Source: Actinomycetes bacterium | Lineage (GTDB): Bacteria > Actinomycetota > Thermoleophilia > RBG-16-64-13 | DNA length: 32,226 bases | Direction of reading: 5' to 3' | NCBI GenBank assembly: GCA_021802965.1 | Contig: JAJZQZ010000007.1 | Location: 3,224 to 35,449, forward strand | Shown here: positions 23,354-31,719 of the stretch, piece after piece | How positions within the stretch are numbered: position 1 is the stretch's first letter | How the letters are laid out: each line of letters starts with the position of its first letter | Position numbers and translations under genes: made by a program | Notes under the pieces: model-generated | What the model was told of the DNA's origin: nothing | Seen by the model: the letters and a program-made list of their open reading frames with translations, nothing else | The model's database searches: none

Positions 23354-25192
23354 CTATAGGGTTATGCTGAAACGGGTGTTCGACGTGTCCGAGCGGACGA
23401 GTGCCCCTGAGACGTTGTAGTAACTGACCCGGACCTTGTACTTCGTCCCTATCGGTTGGGTCACGTTCCACGCAAGAGAATAGTTCGTTTGCCCGCCGAC
23501 CGCCGCCATGGGCTGGGGGGTCAACTCCCAGGTCGACGTCCCGTTATACACGTAGACTCGGAACGAACCGATGGCAAGGGCTTCGTTGACCTTCCAGCTG
23601 ACCGTCTGCGAGGAACCGGACGCATAGAGCTCTCCTCCGTTCGGGGCCAAGACCGTGACCGTCGGGGCCACGATACTGAACACCGTGTCAGAGACGTCCG
23701 AGGCGAGCACACTCCCCTGACCATCCTCGTAGGTCACGCGCACCTTGTATCCGCCGGCTATGGGTTCGGAGACGGTCCAGGGGACACGATAGGCCGTCTG
23801 CCCGTCGACCGCCGCTACCGGTTCAGTCGTGAGCTCGTAGGTGGCCGTGCTGTTGTACAGGTAGACTCGGAACACTCCGGCAGACACGGCCGTGCTCGTG
23901 CTCCAGCGCACGCTGCTCTCGGTCCCGTATACGCGGACGACGTTGCCGTTCGGCGCCGTGACCGTCACCTTGGGCACCACGGGTTGAGGCGCCACGATGC
24001 TGAAGACGGCATCGGAGGCGTCCGTGGCGACCACTCCCGCCCCTTCTTCGTAGTCCACACGCACGCGGTAGTCGGTCCCCAAGGGCTGGGTCACGGTCCA
24101 CGCGAGGTTGTACGTGCTTTGTCCGCTCGCAGTCGGGATCGGCTGCGAGGAGAGCTCGTACGCACCCGCGGCGTTCTCCGCGTAGACACGGAAGAAGCCG
24201 GAGCTTGTCGCCGTCACGGCCTGGAACACGTCTCCGCCGCCCATATCCGGGTAGTCGGCCGCGGTGAGCTCGTATTGCAGGCTGCCGTCGGCTGCCAGCA
24301 CCCGGACGGCTGTGAGCGGGAAGAGCAGGCTCGAGCCGTTGGCCACCGCCGTTCCTCCCGATTCCACGGCCGTGACCGTCTTCGTCCCGCTGACGAGCTG
24401 CAGCTTGTACCCGGTGGGCAGACCTCTCATGGTCACGTCGGCGGTGGTGCGCCCTTCGATCCAGTCGACGTCGCCTCCGGGAGATGTCTTGAACCCGAAG
24501 CCCACTCGATCCACGGGGACGTCGCTGTTGTACACGGTCTTGGTGGTACCCAGTGTGGCGCCCCAGTTGACTTTGATGGCCGTGCCCTTCTTCCAGATGC
24601 GGGCATGCGTATACACGTTGCTGGTGGGGGGAGTGACGGCGGACTTGAACAGGTTGATCTTGTAGCCGTTCGCGTACAGCCGGTCAAGCGACCATTGGTC
24701 GATCGGGTCACGCTCCAGCCGGTAGCTCTGGAAGTTCTGGCCGTCGTCCCCGGTCGCCGAGGCGAGGTACAAGTAGGCGTCGCCGAGCGACACGTCGTAG
24801 ATGCGGAAGCGGGCGGTCACCGCCGTCACGCCGGTCTGCCCGGTCCTGGCCATGCGCCCGTTGATGCCGGTGTATGTCAGCACGCCGTTGGCGACAGACC
24901 AGGAGCTCGGATCGGTGTCCAAGATGAACGTGTAGTTCGAGAGCGTGTCGACGGTGAAATCGTCGCGCTCCACCAAGCCGGACGACAGTCGAGAGACAGA
25001 GTCGATGGCAGACCCGGCAGGGGCGGAGAGGCTCCAGCTGACCGTCGTGTTCGACCCGGAGACGAACTGCTCGCCGCCGTTGGGGGAGATGACCGTCACG
25101 GCGGGTGCCGCGAACGCGGGAGCCGCGGTGATAAGTGCCACAGCGATGACTGTGACGAGCGCAAAGCTCCGAAGCAGACTGCGCGCAGACAT
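23354..25192 (-). CDS. Secreted repeat protein with Kre9/KNH-like and lectin-like domains
   Basis: The 612-residue protein has a signal peptide (residues 1-28, ending PAFA). The first unit has ISPNGGEQFVSGSNTTVSWS, the Pro-Asn-Gly-Gly-Glu start of the Kre9/KNH beta-sandwich family. Residues about 75-260 look like a jelly-roll (LamG or concanavalin-like) domain, with WSVANGVLTYTG, FRIYDVSLGDAYLYLAS and VNWGATLGTTKTVYNSD. Three direct repeats follow (GxFRVYxxN, ELTxxP, GQTxYxxxW, PIGxxYKVRVxY), the last two with their own APNG start. There is no SLH domain, anchor or enzyme motif, so it is probably released or bound to surface glycan. It has its own promoter and lies just downstream of the glycan operon on the same strand. 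Confidence 0.75.
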   Translation of the reverse strand: MSARSLLRSFALVTVIAVALITAAPAFAAPAVTVISPNGGEQFVSGSNTTVSWSLSAPAGSAIDSVSRLSSGLVERDDFTVDTLSNYTFILDTDPSSWSVANGVLTYTGINGRMARTGQTGVTAVTARFRIYDVSLGDAYLYLASATGDDGQNFQSYRLERDPIDQWSLDRLYANGYKINLFKSAVTPPTSNVYTHARIWKKGTAIKVNWGATLGTTKTVYNSDVPVDRVGFGFKTSPGGDVDWIEGRTTADVTMRGLPTGYKLQLVSGTKTVTAVESGGTAVANGSSLLFPLTAVRVLAADGSLQYELTAADYPDMGGGDVFQAVTATSSGFFRVYAENAAGAYELSSQPIPTASGQSTYNLAWTVTQPLGTDYRVRVDYEEGAGVVATDASDAVFSIVAPQPVVPKVTVTAPNGNVVRVYGTESSVRWSTSTAVSAGVFRVYLYNSTATYELTTEPVAAVDGQTAYRVPWTVSEPIAGGYKVRVTYEDGQGSVLASDVSDTVFSIVAPTVTVLAPNGGELYASGSSQTVSWKVNEALAIGSFRVYVYNGTSTWELTPQPMAAVGGQTNYSLAWNVTQPIGTKYKVRVSYYNVSGALVRSDTSNTRFSITL

Positions 25193-25236
25193 CTTGACTA
25201 CCTACCCCCCAAGTCGAGTACCGCTGCCCATGCCTC

Positions 25237-25265
25237 TTTGTATTCCCAGAAAGACGCAATGTCAA
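25237..25265 (-). promoter_or_regulatory. Sigma-70-like promoter of the Kre9-like gene
   Basis: On the minus strand, a perfect TTGACA (25260-25265) is followed after exactly 17 bases by TACAAA (25237-25242). Transcription would start near 25230, leaving a leader of about 38 bases with a G-rich ribosome site. The region is A+T-rich compared with its surroundings. The gene is therefore likely expressed independently of the glycan operon ending at 25317. Confidence 0.6.
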
Positions 25266-25316
25266 ATTATCATGGTGCCTTCCTGCAATTCTACTCTTAC
25301 GCAAAGTGCCTTCCTC

Positions 25317-26027
25317 TCAGTAGCAAGACCGGAAGGCCGCTTGGACGCGTGCCGCCAAGTCGCCCAGCTCGTCAGGCCGGACTCCCGCCCGCTCGTTGTC
25401 CACCCGTATCGCTGGGCCCAGCCACGCGTCGACGATCGTCTCCAGAGCATGCGCGGAGGCCGACATCCTCGCCAGGGCCTCGTCCGAATCGAGTTCTTCG
25501 AGACGGGAGTGCTGTCGGGGCCGAGCGACGAGACGGGCGTGCGCAGTCGCGGGAGTGACCTCGACGACGACGACGAGGGGTGCGTACCTCTTGTGCACCG
25601 AGCGGAGCAGGGTCTCGAGGGGCCGAGCCGGTGGAGGCGACCCGAACAAACCGATGGACCAGATGGCTTGGAGCACGCCCTGATCGGCCACGATGACGTC
25701 GTGGGAGGTGGTGTCGCGCGCCGCCGCTCGGGCGACGAGCCTGAGCAAGAAGGCCACCCTCGACAGGCGCTCCGCCCTGTAGGGCCGTATGCGCAACGCA
25801 TAGGCCAGGGCCGCCGACGAGAGCCGGGGGAAGCGTGCGCATATACCCAGGAGCTTGATCTGCCTTGCGATCCGCTCACATGCGGTCCGCCGGGGAGGCC
25901 CGGCGTCGGTCAAGAGGGGGCGGCAGGGGAAGCCGCGCTCCGTCAGCGCCTTTGCCAGTCCGACGGCGAGTGTGGTCTTGCCCGCGCCCGGCAGGCCGAA
26001 GAACTCGATGGCGGCTTCACCGGGCAC
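25317..26027 (-). CDS. P-loop kinase-like protein of the glycan operon
   Basis: The 236-residue protein opens with IEFFGLPGAGKTTLAVGLA, a Walker A P-loop at residues 11-19. VIVADQGVLQAIW at about residue 115 provides a DxG-type acidic strand, and VVVVEVTPATAHARLVAR the lid-side strand. The layout resembles thymidylate-, zeta- or sugar-kinase-like nucleoside/sugar kinases. Its place at the end of a Wzm/Wzt operon suggests phosphorylation of a glycan or lipid-linked intermediate; this is inference. GTG 26027 overlaps the preceding glycosyltransferase gene by 11 bases, implying coupled translation. A longer frame to 26129 is entirely within that gene and is arginine-rich. Confidence 0.7.
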   Translation of the reverse strand: MPGEAAIEFFGLPGAGKTTLAVGLAKALTERGFPCRPLLTDAGPPRRTACERIARQIKLLGICARFPRLSSAALAYALRIRPYRAERLSRVAFLLRLVARAAARDTTSHDVIVADQGVLQAIWSIGLFGSPPPARPLETLLRSVHKRYAPLVVVVEVTPATAHARLVARPRQHSRLEELDSDEALARMSASAHALETIVDAWLGPAIRVDNERAGVRPDELGDLAARVQAAFRSCY

Positions 26028-27279
26028 GCCGTGCCGCCGCAGCGAACAGGTCCTGGTACAGGGCGAGAAAGGCCGACACCTGGTCTTCGAGGCGGAAGCG
26101 CATCTGCACCCGCTTCCGCCCGGCCTCACCCATCTGCCGCCTCAGTACGGGGTCGCGAGCCAGTTCGAGGACCGCGGCGGCCATGGCCTCCGGATCACGA
26201 CTCCGCACCTGAAGCCCGGTCACGCCTGGTTCGATGTTCTCGGCCAGGCCATCGGCGTTGGTTCCTACCACAGGCAGACCTGCCGCCTGGGCCTCGAGGA
26301 CCACGTTGGGGAAACCCTCGGAGACGGCCGGATGCAGGAACACGTCTGCGCACAGGAGCCTCTCACGCACTTCGCGCGGCGGCAGGGCTCCCGTCAGTTG
26401 GACGCAGGTCTCGAGCCCCAGTTGGCTGCGACAGACCTCGAGCGCTTCGCGATAGCTTCCGGCTCCCACGATCTCATACGTGACAGGGAGGCCTTGGTCT
26501 TTCAGCAGCTTGACGGCCTGCAACGCGAATTCGAAGCCCTTCTTCCACTCCAGCCGGCCGACGCTTATCAGTCGCAGCGTCTCTGAGGAGCCCTTGAGGG
26601 GATCGGACTCGCTCTCATCCGCGAAGTGAGCCGGTCCCAGGGCCGGCGAGATCTCGGCGTGCGGCATGTCGGGAGGACACCCCCGGGCGAGGCATCGACG
26701 CCACAGGTCGATCCCGTTGCAGTGCACTGCGTCTGCGTGGGACCACACCTCGTTGTAGTAGTCGGGGTTGTCTAATCCGGCATAGTTGATGTCGTATCCG
26801 CGGAAGCTCACCAGTGTCCTACAGCCCAGCGATTCGCCCAGGTAGATCCTCTTGGGCGCCAGCGTGCCGAACTCGAAATGGACGATGTCCGGCCGCAGGC
26901 GGATGAGGGCTTCGTCCGCGGAGAGCTTACGCAGGAGCCGGATGCCGTATCGTCTTGCACCGCGGCGCAGGTATGCGAGGGATGTCCCCGGCCGGACGGC
27001 GATGCACCGCAACAAGATCAAGGGCGACCGCAGTACGTCCAGCTCGCGACGACGTTCTCGGGCCACGTGCACCCTGGCCCGAGCGTCGGGCCGTTGCGCG
27101 AGCCCCTCGTACCAGCGCCACTCCTCAGGGTTGCTCTCGGCGCAGACGACATGGACGTCGGCTCCCCGCTCGAGCAGGCCGAGGAAGACGTTGACGATGA
27201 ACACTTCCGAGAGTTTCGGGAAAGAGCGCAGTATCAGGGCGATTCGCGGGCCCTGCATGCCCCGAGCGCCCTCTGTCAC
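26017..27279 (-). CDS. Glycosyltransferase family 4 (GT-B), WcaL-like
   Basis: The 420-residue protein has the two-domain GT-B style. RSFPKLSEVFIVN near the N-terminus is typical of WcaL/AmsK-like exopolysaccharide transferases. The C-terminal donor domain has ISVGRLEWKKGF and the E-x7-E motif EGFPNVVLE, with both glutamates intact. It should transfer a sugar from a nucleotide donor to a lipid-linked glycan on the cytoplasmic face. GTG 27279 overlaps the previous stop as GTGA, which I prefer to the longer frame from 27339. The sugar specificity is unknown. It is followed with an 11-base overlap by the P-loop kinase-like gene. Confidence 0.88.
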   Translation of the reverse strand: MTEGARGMQGPRIALILRSFPKLSEVFIVNVFLGLLERGADVHVVCAESNPEEWRWYEGLAQRPDARARVHVARERRRELDVLRSPLILLRCIAVRPGTSLAYLRRGARRYGIRLLRKLSADEALIRLRPDIVHFEFGTLAPKRIYLGESLGCRTLVSFRGYDINYAGLDNPDYYNEVWSHADAVHCNGIDLWRRCLARGCPPDMPHAEISPALGPAHFADESESDPLKGSSETLRLISVGRLEWKKGFEFALQAVKLLKDQGLPVTYEIVGAGSYREALEVCRSQLGLETCVQLTGALPPREVRERLLCADVFLHPAVSEGFPNVVLEAQAAGLPVVGTNADGLAENIEPGVTGLQVRSRDPEAMAAAVLELARDPVLRRQMGEAGRKRVQMRFRLEDQVSAFLALYQDLFAAAARRAR

Positions 27280-28331
27280 CGCTGTGTCCCTTCGATTCGG
27301 GCCGTCGCCTGCGTTTGTCGCTCGACCATGTCGGCGCATAGACCGGCGAAGGCCCGCGCGTGCGCCTCCAGCGAGTAGGAGTCTTCGACCCGCCGTCGCC
27401 CGGCCGCGCCCATCCGGAGCCGAGTCTGGGGTGCACGGGCCAGAGACTCCAGGGCTGCGGCCATCGCCGCGGCGTGACGGGGGGGCGCCAGCAGACCCTC
27501 CTCCTCGTGGGTCACGACGTCGGCCGCGTAGTCGCAGTCGGCGGCCACGACAGGGATGCCCCGGGCCATGGCTGCCAGGAGGTCCGTCGGGAAACTGCCG
27601 GCGACCGCCGAGCAGACATAGAGATCGGCGTGGTCGAAGAGCAAAGGTGTTTGCTCGGGGTCGTATGCCGTCAGTCGGACGATCTCGGTCAGGCCAAGGT
27701 CATGGATGGCGAACGTCACGCGGTTGCGGTCCGGTCCGTGTCCCACAATGTCGAGCCGCACCGAGGACCCACCCTCGACAAGGATCCCGATGGCCATCAC
27801 GAGGTATTCGAGACCCCTCCACCACCTAAGCGGGCCGACGGTGAGGATACGCAGTGGCCCAGTCTCGGAGGGCGGCCGTATGGGCCGGCCCGCGGGCGGC
27901 ATGCCGGGAGGGACGACGCGGGTCTGCTCGATCGGCAGGCCCGCCGATGCAAGCTCCCGTGCCATCGACTCCGAGGGGCACACGACGACGGCTGCTCGTC
28001 GCAAGAGGGCGGACGCTGTGGCCAGATCCAGAGGCTCCGGTGTGCCGTCTAGGTTAGTGCTGGGGTAGCGCCCCGAGTACGCGACAAGCACGGGAAGGCT
28101 CAGGTCGAGCAGCCGAGGCTCTGACAGAGCAAGGGGGGGGTCGGTCAAGTAGAGGAGGTCCCAGCGTGGTTTCGAGAAGAGCCGCGGGCCGAGCCATCGC
28201 CGGGGAAGTCGTTCGGTGATGGCGACGTCTATCCCCTCGTCTTGCAGGCGTGACCGCAGTAGGGACGGCCGTGCCGCGAAGGGATCCGAGGGTCCGGCCA
28301 TCAGCACGCGGACTCGGTCTTGCCCGGTCAT
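27276..28331 (-). CDS. GT4-like protein lacking the E-x7-E glutamates
   Basis: The 351-residue protein has GT-B family 4 layout: an acceptor domain of about 160 residues, then LRILTVGPLRWWRGLEYL and LDIVGHGPDRN in the donor domain. Where family 4 has Glu-Gly-Phe-Pro-x4-Glu, this protein reads AGSFPTDLLAAM, so Gly and Ala replace the two glutamates. The protein may use another residue, transfer a special donor, or be a non-catalytic subunit. The ATG overlaps the wzt stop as ATGA, and its own stop overlaps the next glycosyltransferase start as GTGA. The coding pattern is intact, so it is not an obvious pseudogene. Confidence 0.8.
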   Translation of the reverse strand: MTGQDRVRVLMAGPSDPFAARPSLLRSRLQDEGIDVAITERLPRRWLGPRLFSKPRWDLLYLTDPPLALSEPRLLDLSLPVLVAYSGRYPSTNLDGTPEPLDLATASALLRRAAVVVCPSESMARELASAGLPIEQTRVVPPGMPPAGRPIRPPSETGPLRILTVGPLRWWRGLEYLVMAIGILVEGGSSVRLDIVGHGPDRNRVTFAIHDLGLTEIVRLTAYDPEQTPLLFDHADLYVCSAVAGSFPTDLLAAMARGIPVVAADCDYAADVVTHEEEGLLAPPRHAAAMAAALESLARAPQTRLRMGAAGRRRVEDSYSLEAHARAFAGLCADMVERQTQATARIEGTQR

Positions 28332-29611
28332 GGGGCAGAGCTTCCGTCTGACTGTCTCCAGCTGCCCGTGAGCAGCACGTTGCCGTCATTGGTGCGGCGC
28401 TTCCGGTATCGCTGAGGGGCGTTTATGTTCGTCACGTCTACGGTCATGACACGCTCGTACGAGGCGAGGTTGTGCCACAGACGTCCCTTTGCCACCAGGC
28501 TGACCCGGTAAGTCCCAGGGACGAGGGGCAGTCCATCCGAAGACCACAGGAGCTCGAACCGATCACCCTCGGCTGGGCTCAGAACCAGATCCTGGTCCAC
28601 CGACGCCGAGGTGCCCACGATGGCGCCGTCGCTCGCCTGGATGCGCATGAGGAACGAGACGGCTCCCACGTCTTTCTGGCAATGCCAGCGGGTCCTGATC
28701 GCCACCGGCGCGGCGAACGGCAGCGAGTTGCCGCCGACACCGTCCTCTCGCAGTAATTCGATGCTCTCCAATCGTACCGCCCAGGCTTGGTCCGCCTGCT
28801 TGAGCTGCGCTTCACCGGTGACGCTGTCCAGATACTGAGCCACGACGCGGTCGGTCGGCCCGTACTCGATGAGGCGTCCGTGGTCGAGGAAGACGCAGCG
28901 CTGGGTGATCCGGTTGACCGCCCCCATGTCGTGGCTGACGAACAGGACCGTGCGCCCGCTGGCGGCGACCTCGCTCATGCGCCCCAAGCACTTGGCCTGA
29001 AAGGCGGCGTCGCCGACGGCGAGCACCTCGTCCACCAGGAGGATCTCGGGGTTGAGGAAGGCGGCGACCGCGAAGGCGAGGCGAAGGTACATGCCGCTGG
29101 AATAGTGCTTGACGGGGGTGTCGATGAAGGCGGAAACCTCAGCGAAGTCCACGATCTCGTCGAAGACCCGCTCGATCTCGCTCTTGCGCATGCCCAGGAC
29201 CGCTCCGTTCAAGAAGACGTTCTCACGGCCCGTGAGCTCCGGGTGGAAGCCTGTGCCGACCTCCAGCAGGGACCCTACACGCCCCCGCACCACAGCGCGG
29301 CCTTCGGTCGGGTCGGTGATGCGAGAGAGCACTTTGAGGAGCGTGCTCTTGCCCCCGCCGTTCCGCCCGACGATCCCGACCACGTCGCCCTTGTTCACAT
29401 CGAAAGTGACATCGCGCAGGGCCCAGATCGTGTTGTCGACTTTCTCCCGCTCGGCGCGCGTGATGCGCTCCTTGGCCCGGCGGAGCGAAGTGCGAGTGCC
29501 CGAGGTCAAGCTCTCTCTGAGGGTGCGATAGCGGGCCCGCAGTTCGCCGATCTCGTATTGCTTCGAGATGCCCGTGCAGACGATGACCGGTCTGGAGCTG
29601 GCGGTTGACAT
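28328..29611 (-). CDS. wzt: Glycan ABC exporter ATPase with carbohydrate-binding C-terminus (Wzt type)
   Basis: The 427-residue protein has an N-terminal ABC ATPase with a long lead-in characteristic of O-antigen/teichoic-acid exporters. It has Walker A GRNGGGKST (82-90), signature YSSGMYLRLAF, Walker B ILLVDEVLAVGD and the switch His in FVSHD. After about residue 265 comes a beta-sandwich Wzt-C domain (VAIRTRWHC, FELLWSSDGLPLVPGTYRVSL) of the kind that reads the finished glycan end. It pairs with the permease encoded 3 bases upstream (29615-30580) to flip lipid-linked polysaccharide across the membrane. Its stop overlaps the next gene by ATGA. Confidence 0.92.
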   Translation of the reverse strand: MSTASSRPVIVCTGISKQYEIGELRARYRTLRESLTSGTRTSLRRAKERITRAEREKVDNTIWALRDVTFDVNKGDVVGIVGRNGGGKSTLLKVLSRITDPTEGRAVVRGRVGSLLEVGTGFHPELTGRENVFLNGAVLGMRKSEIERVFDEIVDFAEVSAFIDTPVKHYSSGMYLRLAFAVAAFLNPEILLVDEVLAVGDAAFQAKCLGRMSEVAASGRTVLFVSHDMGAVNRITQRCVFLDHGRLIEYGPTDRVVAQYLDSVTGEAQLKQADQAWAVRLESIELLREDGVGGNSLPFAAPVAIRTRWHCQKDVGAVSFLMRIQASDGAIVGTSASVDQDLVLSPAEGDRFELLWSSDGLPLVPGTYRVSLVAKGRLWHNLASYERVMTVDVTNINAPQRYRKRRTNDGNVLLTGSWRQSDGSSAP

Positions 29612-29614
29612 CGG

Positions 29615-30580
29615 TCAGACCAGGTCCGCGAACCGCCGCTCGAGGCGGCGGAAGTAAAAAAGGCCGCCGACCAGTATCGCGAGGCAGGCGAACACCGACA
29701 CCGAGGTCACTGGTCCGGGGTGCGGAAAGTCCGGACCTCCCAGGAGCGCCCAACGGAAGCCGTTGACCACTCCGACCATGGGGTTGAGTGCCCAGACGAG
29801 CTGCCAGGGTCCCTCGGGCACCTTGTTGCTGGTGTATATGATGGGCGTGGCGAAAAGCCAAAGCTGCACTAGGAAGGGCACGGTGTAGCGCACGTCGCGG
29901 TACTCGACGTTCAAGGCCGCGAGCCAAAGACCCACCCCGACGGCGGTCAGGAAGGCCAGTACCACGAAAAGCGGCAACCAGATCACGTGTATCGTGGGCA
30001 GATTGGCCTGACCCCGCGTGTAGTAGAACACCTGCATGACCACAAGGACGGCGAAGGCCAGTACGAAGTCGACGAGACCGGCCATGACCGTCCCCAGCGG
30101 GATGGCGAGGCGCGGGAAGTACACCTTCTTCACCAGCTGCTGGCTTGCGACCAGGCTGTTCGACGCTTGGGTGATCCCTGTGGCAAAAAGGGTCCAGGGG
30201 ACCAGGGCGGCGTAGGAGACCAGCGGGTAGGGAAGGCGCAACCCCTGGCTCATCTTGCCCAACCGACCGAAGAAGATGCTGAAGACCACCATGGTGAAAA
30301 AGGGCTGCATGATCGCCCAGCTGGCCCCGAACACCGTCTGCTTATAGCGCACCTTGACGTCACGCCAGGTGAGGAAGTAGACCAGCTCGCGGTACTCCCA
30401 CAGCTCCCCCAGGCGGAGAGGGACCCATCCCTTCGCGGGCTGGATGACGATCTCGACGGGCTCGGGGGGTGCAACAGCTCGGACGTCCGCGTCGTCGGCG
30501 TCGAGGCGGAGGGCTGCCGCGGCCACCGCGTCGGCAGCGGCCGCTTTGGCGGCTTTCCGACTCTTCCAGAAAGGCGTCAC
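29615..30580 (-). CDS. wzm: Glycan ABC exporter permease (Wzm type)
   Basis: The 321-residue ABC-2 permease has a cytoplasmic N-terminus rich in Ala and Asp (to about residue 60), an amphipathic connector (LGELWEYRELVYFLTWRDVK, a hallmark of the family), and about six membrane helices. Conserved family segments include YKQTVFGASWAIMQP, VKKVYFPR and ALNPMVGVVNGFRWALLG. It forms the channel for lipid-linked glycan with Wzt. GTG 30580 is chosen because it overlaps the preceding stop as GTGA; a longer frame to 30712 lies within that gene. The N-terminal Ala/Asp extension of about 45 residues is longer than in typical Wzm proteins. Confidence 0.92.
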   Translation of the reverse strand: MTPFWKSRKAAKAAAADAVAAAALRLDADDADVRAVAPPEPVEIVIQPAKGWVPLRLGELWEYRELVYFLTWRDVKVRYKQTVFGASWAIMQPFFTMVVFSIFFGRLGKMSQGLRLPYPLVSYAALVPWTLFATGITQASNSLVASQQLVKKVYFPRLAIPLGTVMAGLVDFVLAFAVLVVMQVFYYTRGQANLPTIHVIWLPLFVVLAFLTAVGVGLWLAALNVEYRDVRYTVPFLVQLWLFATPIIYTSNKVPEGPWQLVWALNPMVGVVNGFRWALLGGPDFPHPGPVTSVSVFACLAILVGGLFYFRRLERRFADLV

Positions 30581-31719
30581 ATCCTGCCCGGCTCCGGCCG
30601 GGTCTGTGCAACGCCGGCGACCGTGACGGAGTGTTTCGTCGTCAACAATTCGGTCATGTTCGAGAGGATCTGGGCGGCCTCGCCTCTGCTGACCGGGTGC
30701 CCCGGGTCCCAATCCGATCGGAATCCGATGATGCCTCGGAGGAGGCCGTTGTACTCGGCGCTATGCAAGACCCGCGAGATATGGGGGTCGGCTGCGGCGA
30801 CCGTTGCCCTGTAGTCGATGGGGACGGGAGTGAGCACGTGGCCCCGCCGCTTCTCGAGGGTCTTGACGGCCGTGGTGACCACATCCGCGCGCGTGGCGTC
30901 GCCCCCGGCCAGAGCCCCGGTCGGGACGGAGAACGCCGGCGATCCCGCAGGCGAGCGGGCGACGATGGCCGATAGCGCCTTGTCGAGCTCCAGGTGGCTC
31001 AGCGATGCGTCGGGCCGGAAGGTCCAGCCGCCGGCTGTGGTGGTCGCGCGCAGGGCCCCGAGTGCCACCATATGCCTGATGGCTTCCCGGTACGGGTGCC
31101 AGGTGGCGACGTCGTCCACCTCGCCGGTGAGCTGGTATTTGCTCGGCGGCGCCTCGCCTGTCTGTCGTCCTTCGAGCGTCAACCGGAATCTTTGCTCGAC
31201 GAGACCTGTTGCGGGGAGCAACCCGATGCCGAGGTAGTAGATGCCGGCGGCGGGAGTGGTGAGCGTAAGAGAGAGGCGGCCGGGCGCTTCGCGGTGCGCT
31301 TCTCGCAAGGATCTTTCGCCGTCCGGAGCAAAGATCCTCACGCAGATGCCGGGGCGTTCGGTGGGTGTCTCGACGGTCACCCGCACGGATGCACCCTGCT
31401 CCGCGCAGAAGTAGTACGCGGCCGGGCCCGATCCGCGACGGATGGTCAGATCGGCGTCGCCAGGTGTGCTCGAGCTGTGCCAGGGAATGCTGATGGGAGT
31501 GGCTGTTTCCCGCCAGTGGGGAGACGTGAAGGGGTCGCCCTGCTTCCGCGAGCGGCGCCGACCGCGCAGCTTGATGGCGCCCCACGATGAGAGGCATACG
31601 GCTGTCGCGAGCGCGAACGGCCAGGAGCGGCCGGGGGTGCGCGTGATCGTCACCGCGAAAAGTGATATCGCAACGAGTGCGGCTGCCGGCAGTGCCGCCT
31701 GGATGAATACCCGCTTCAT
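30577..31719 (-). CDS. Membrane-hairpin PPC/SLH-like protein, first gene of the glycan operon
   Basis: The 380-residue protein has MKR, two helices (about 5-26 and 33-51), then RGRRRSRK. A PPC-like sandwich (AAYYFCAEQGASVRVTV, AAGIYYLGIGLL) and degenerate SLH units follow: VATWHPYREAI, a middle unit, and one with AEYNGLLRGIIGF, WDPG and VSRGEAAQIL. The strongly positive segment after helix 2 predicts that the PPC/SLH part stays in the cytoplasm, unlike ordinary SLH proteins. The stop overlaps wzm by four bases (GTGA), so it is probably made with the exporter. It is a shorter paralogue of the protein at 20266-21843. GGAGGCG precedes the ATG at 31719. The role is unknown; a glycan-binding or exporter-associated adaptor is inferred. 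Confidence 0.78.
   Translation of the reverse strand: MKRVFIQAALPAAALVAISLFAVTITRTPGRSWPFALATAVCLSSWGAIKLRGRRRSRKQGDPFTSPHWRETATPISIPWHSSSTPGDADLTIRRGSGPAAYYFCAEQGASVRVTVETPTERPGICVRIFAPDGERSLREAHREAPGRLSLTLTTPAAGIYYLGIGLLPATGLVEQRFRLTLEGRQTGEAPPSKYQLTGEVDDVATWHPYREAIRHMVALGALRATTTAGGWTFRPDASLSHLELDKALSAIVARSPAGSPAFSVPTGALAGGDATRADVVTTAVKTLEKRRGHVLTPVPIDYRATVAAADPHISRVLHSAEYNGLLRGIIGFRSDWDPGHPVSRGEAAQILSNMTELLTTKHSVTVAGVAQTRPEPGRM

Noticed and set aside
23456-25558. Plus-strand open frame of about 700 codons opposite the Kre9-like gene
   Set aside because: It is His/Arg/Gly/Asp-rich without motifs; the minus strand has the signal peptide, repeats, ribosome site and consensus promoter.
28328-29611. 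Walker A of Wzt reading GRNGGGKST instead of the common GRNGAGKST
   Set aside because: The Ala-to-Gly change still fits the GxxxxGK[S/T] consensus, so it is not evidence of altered function.
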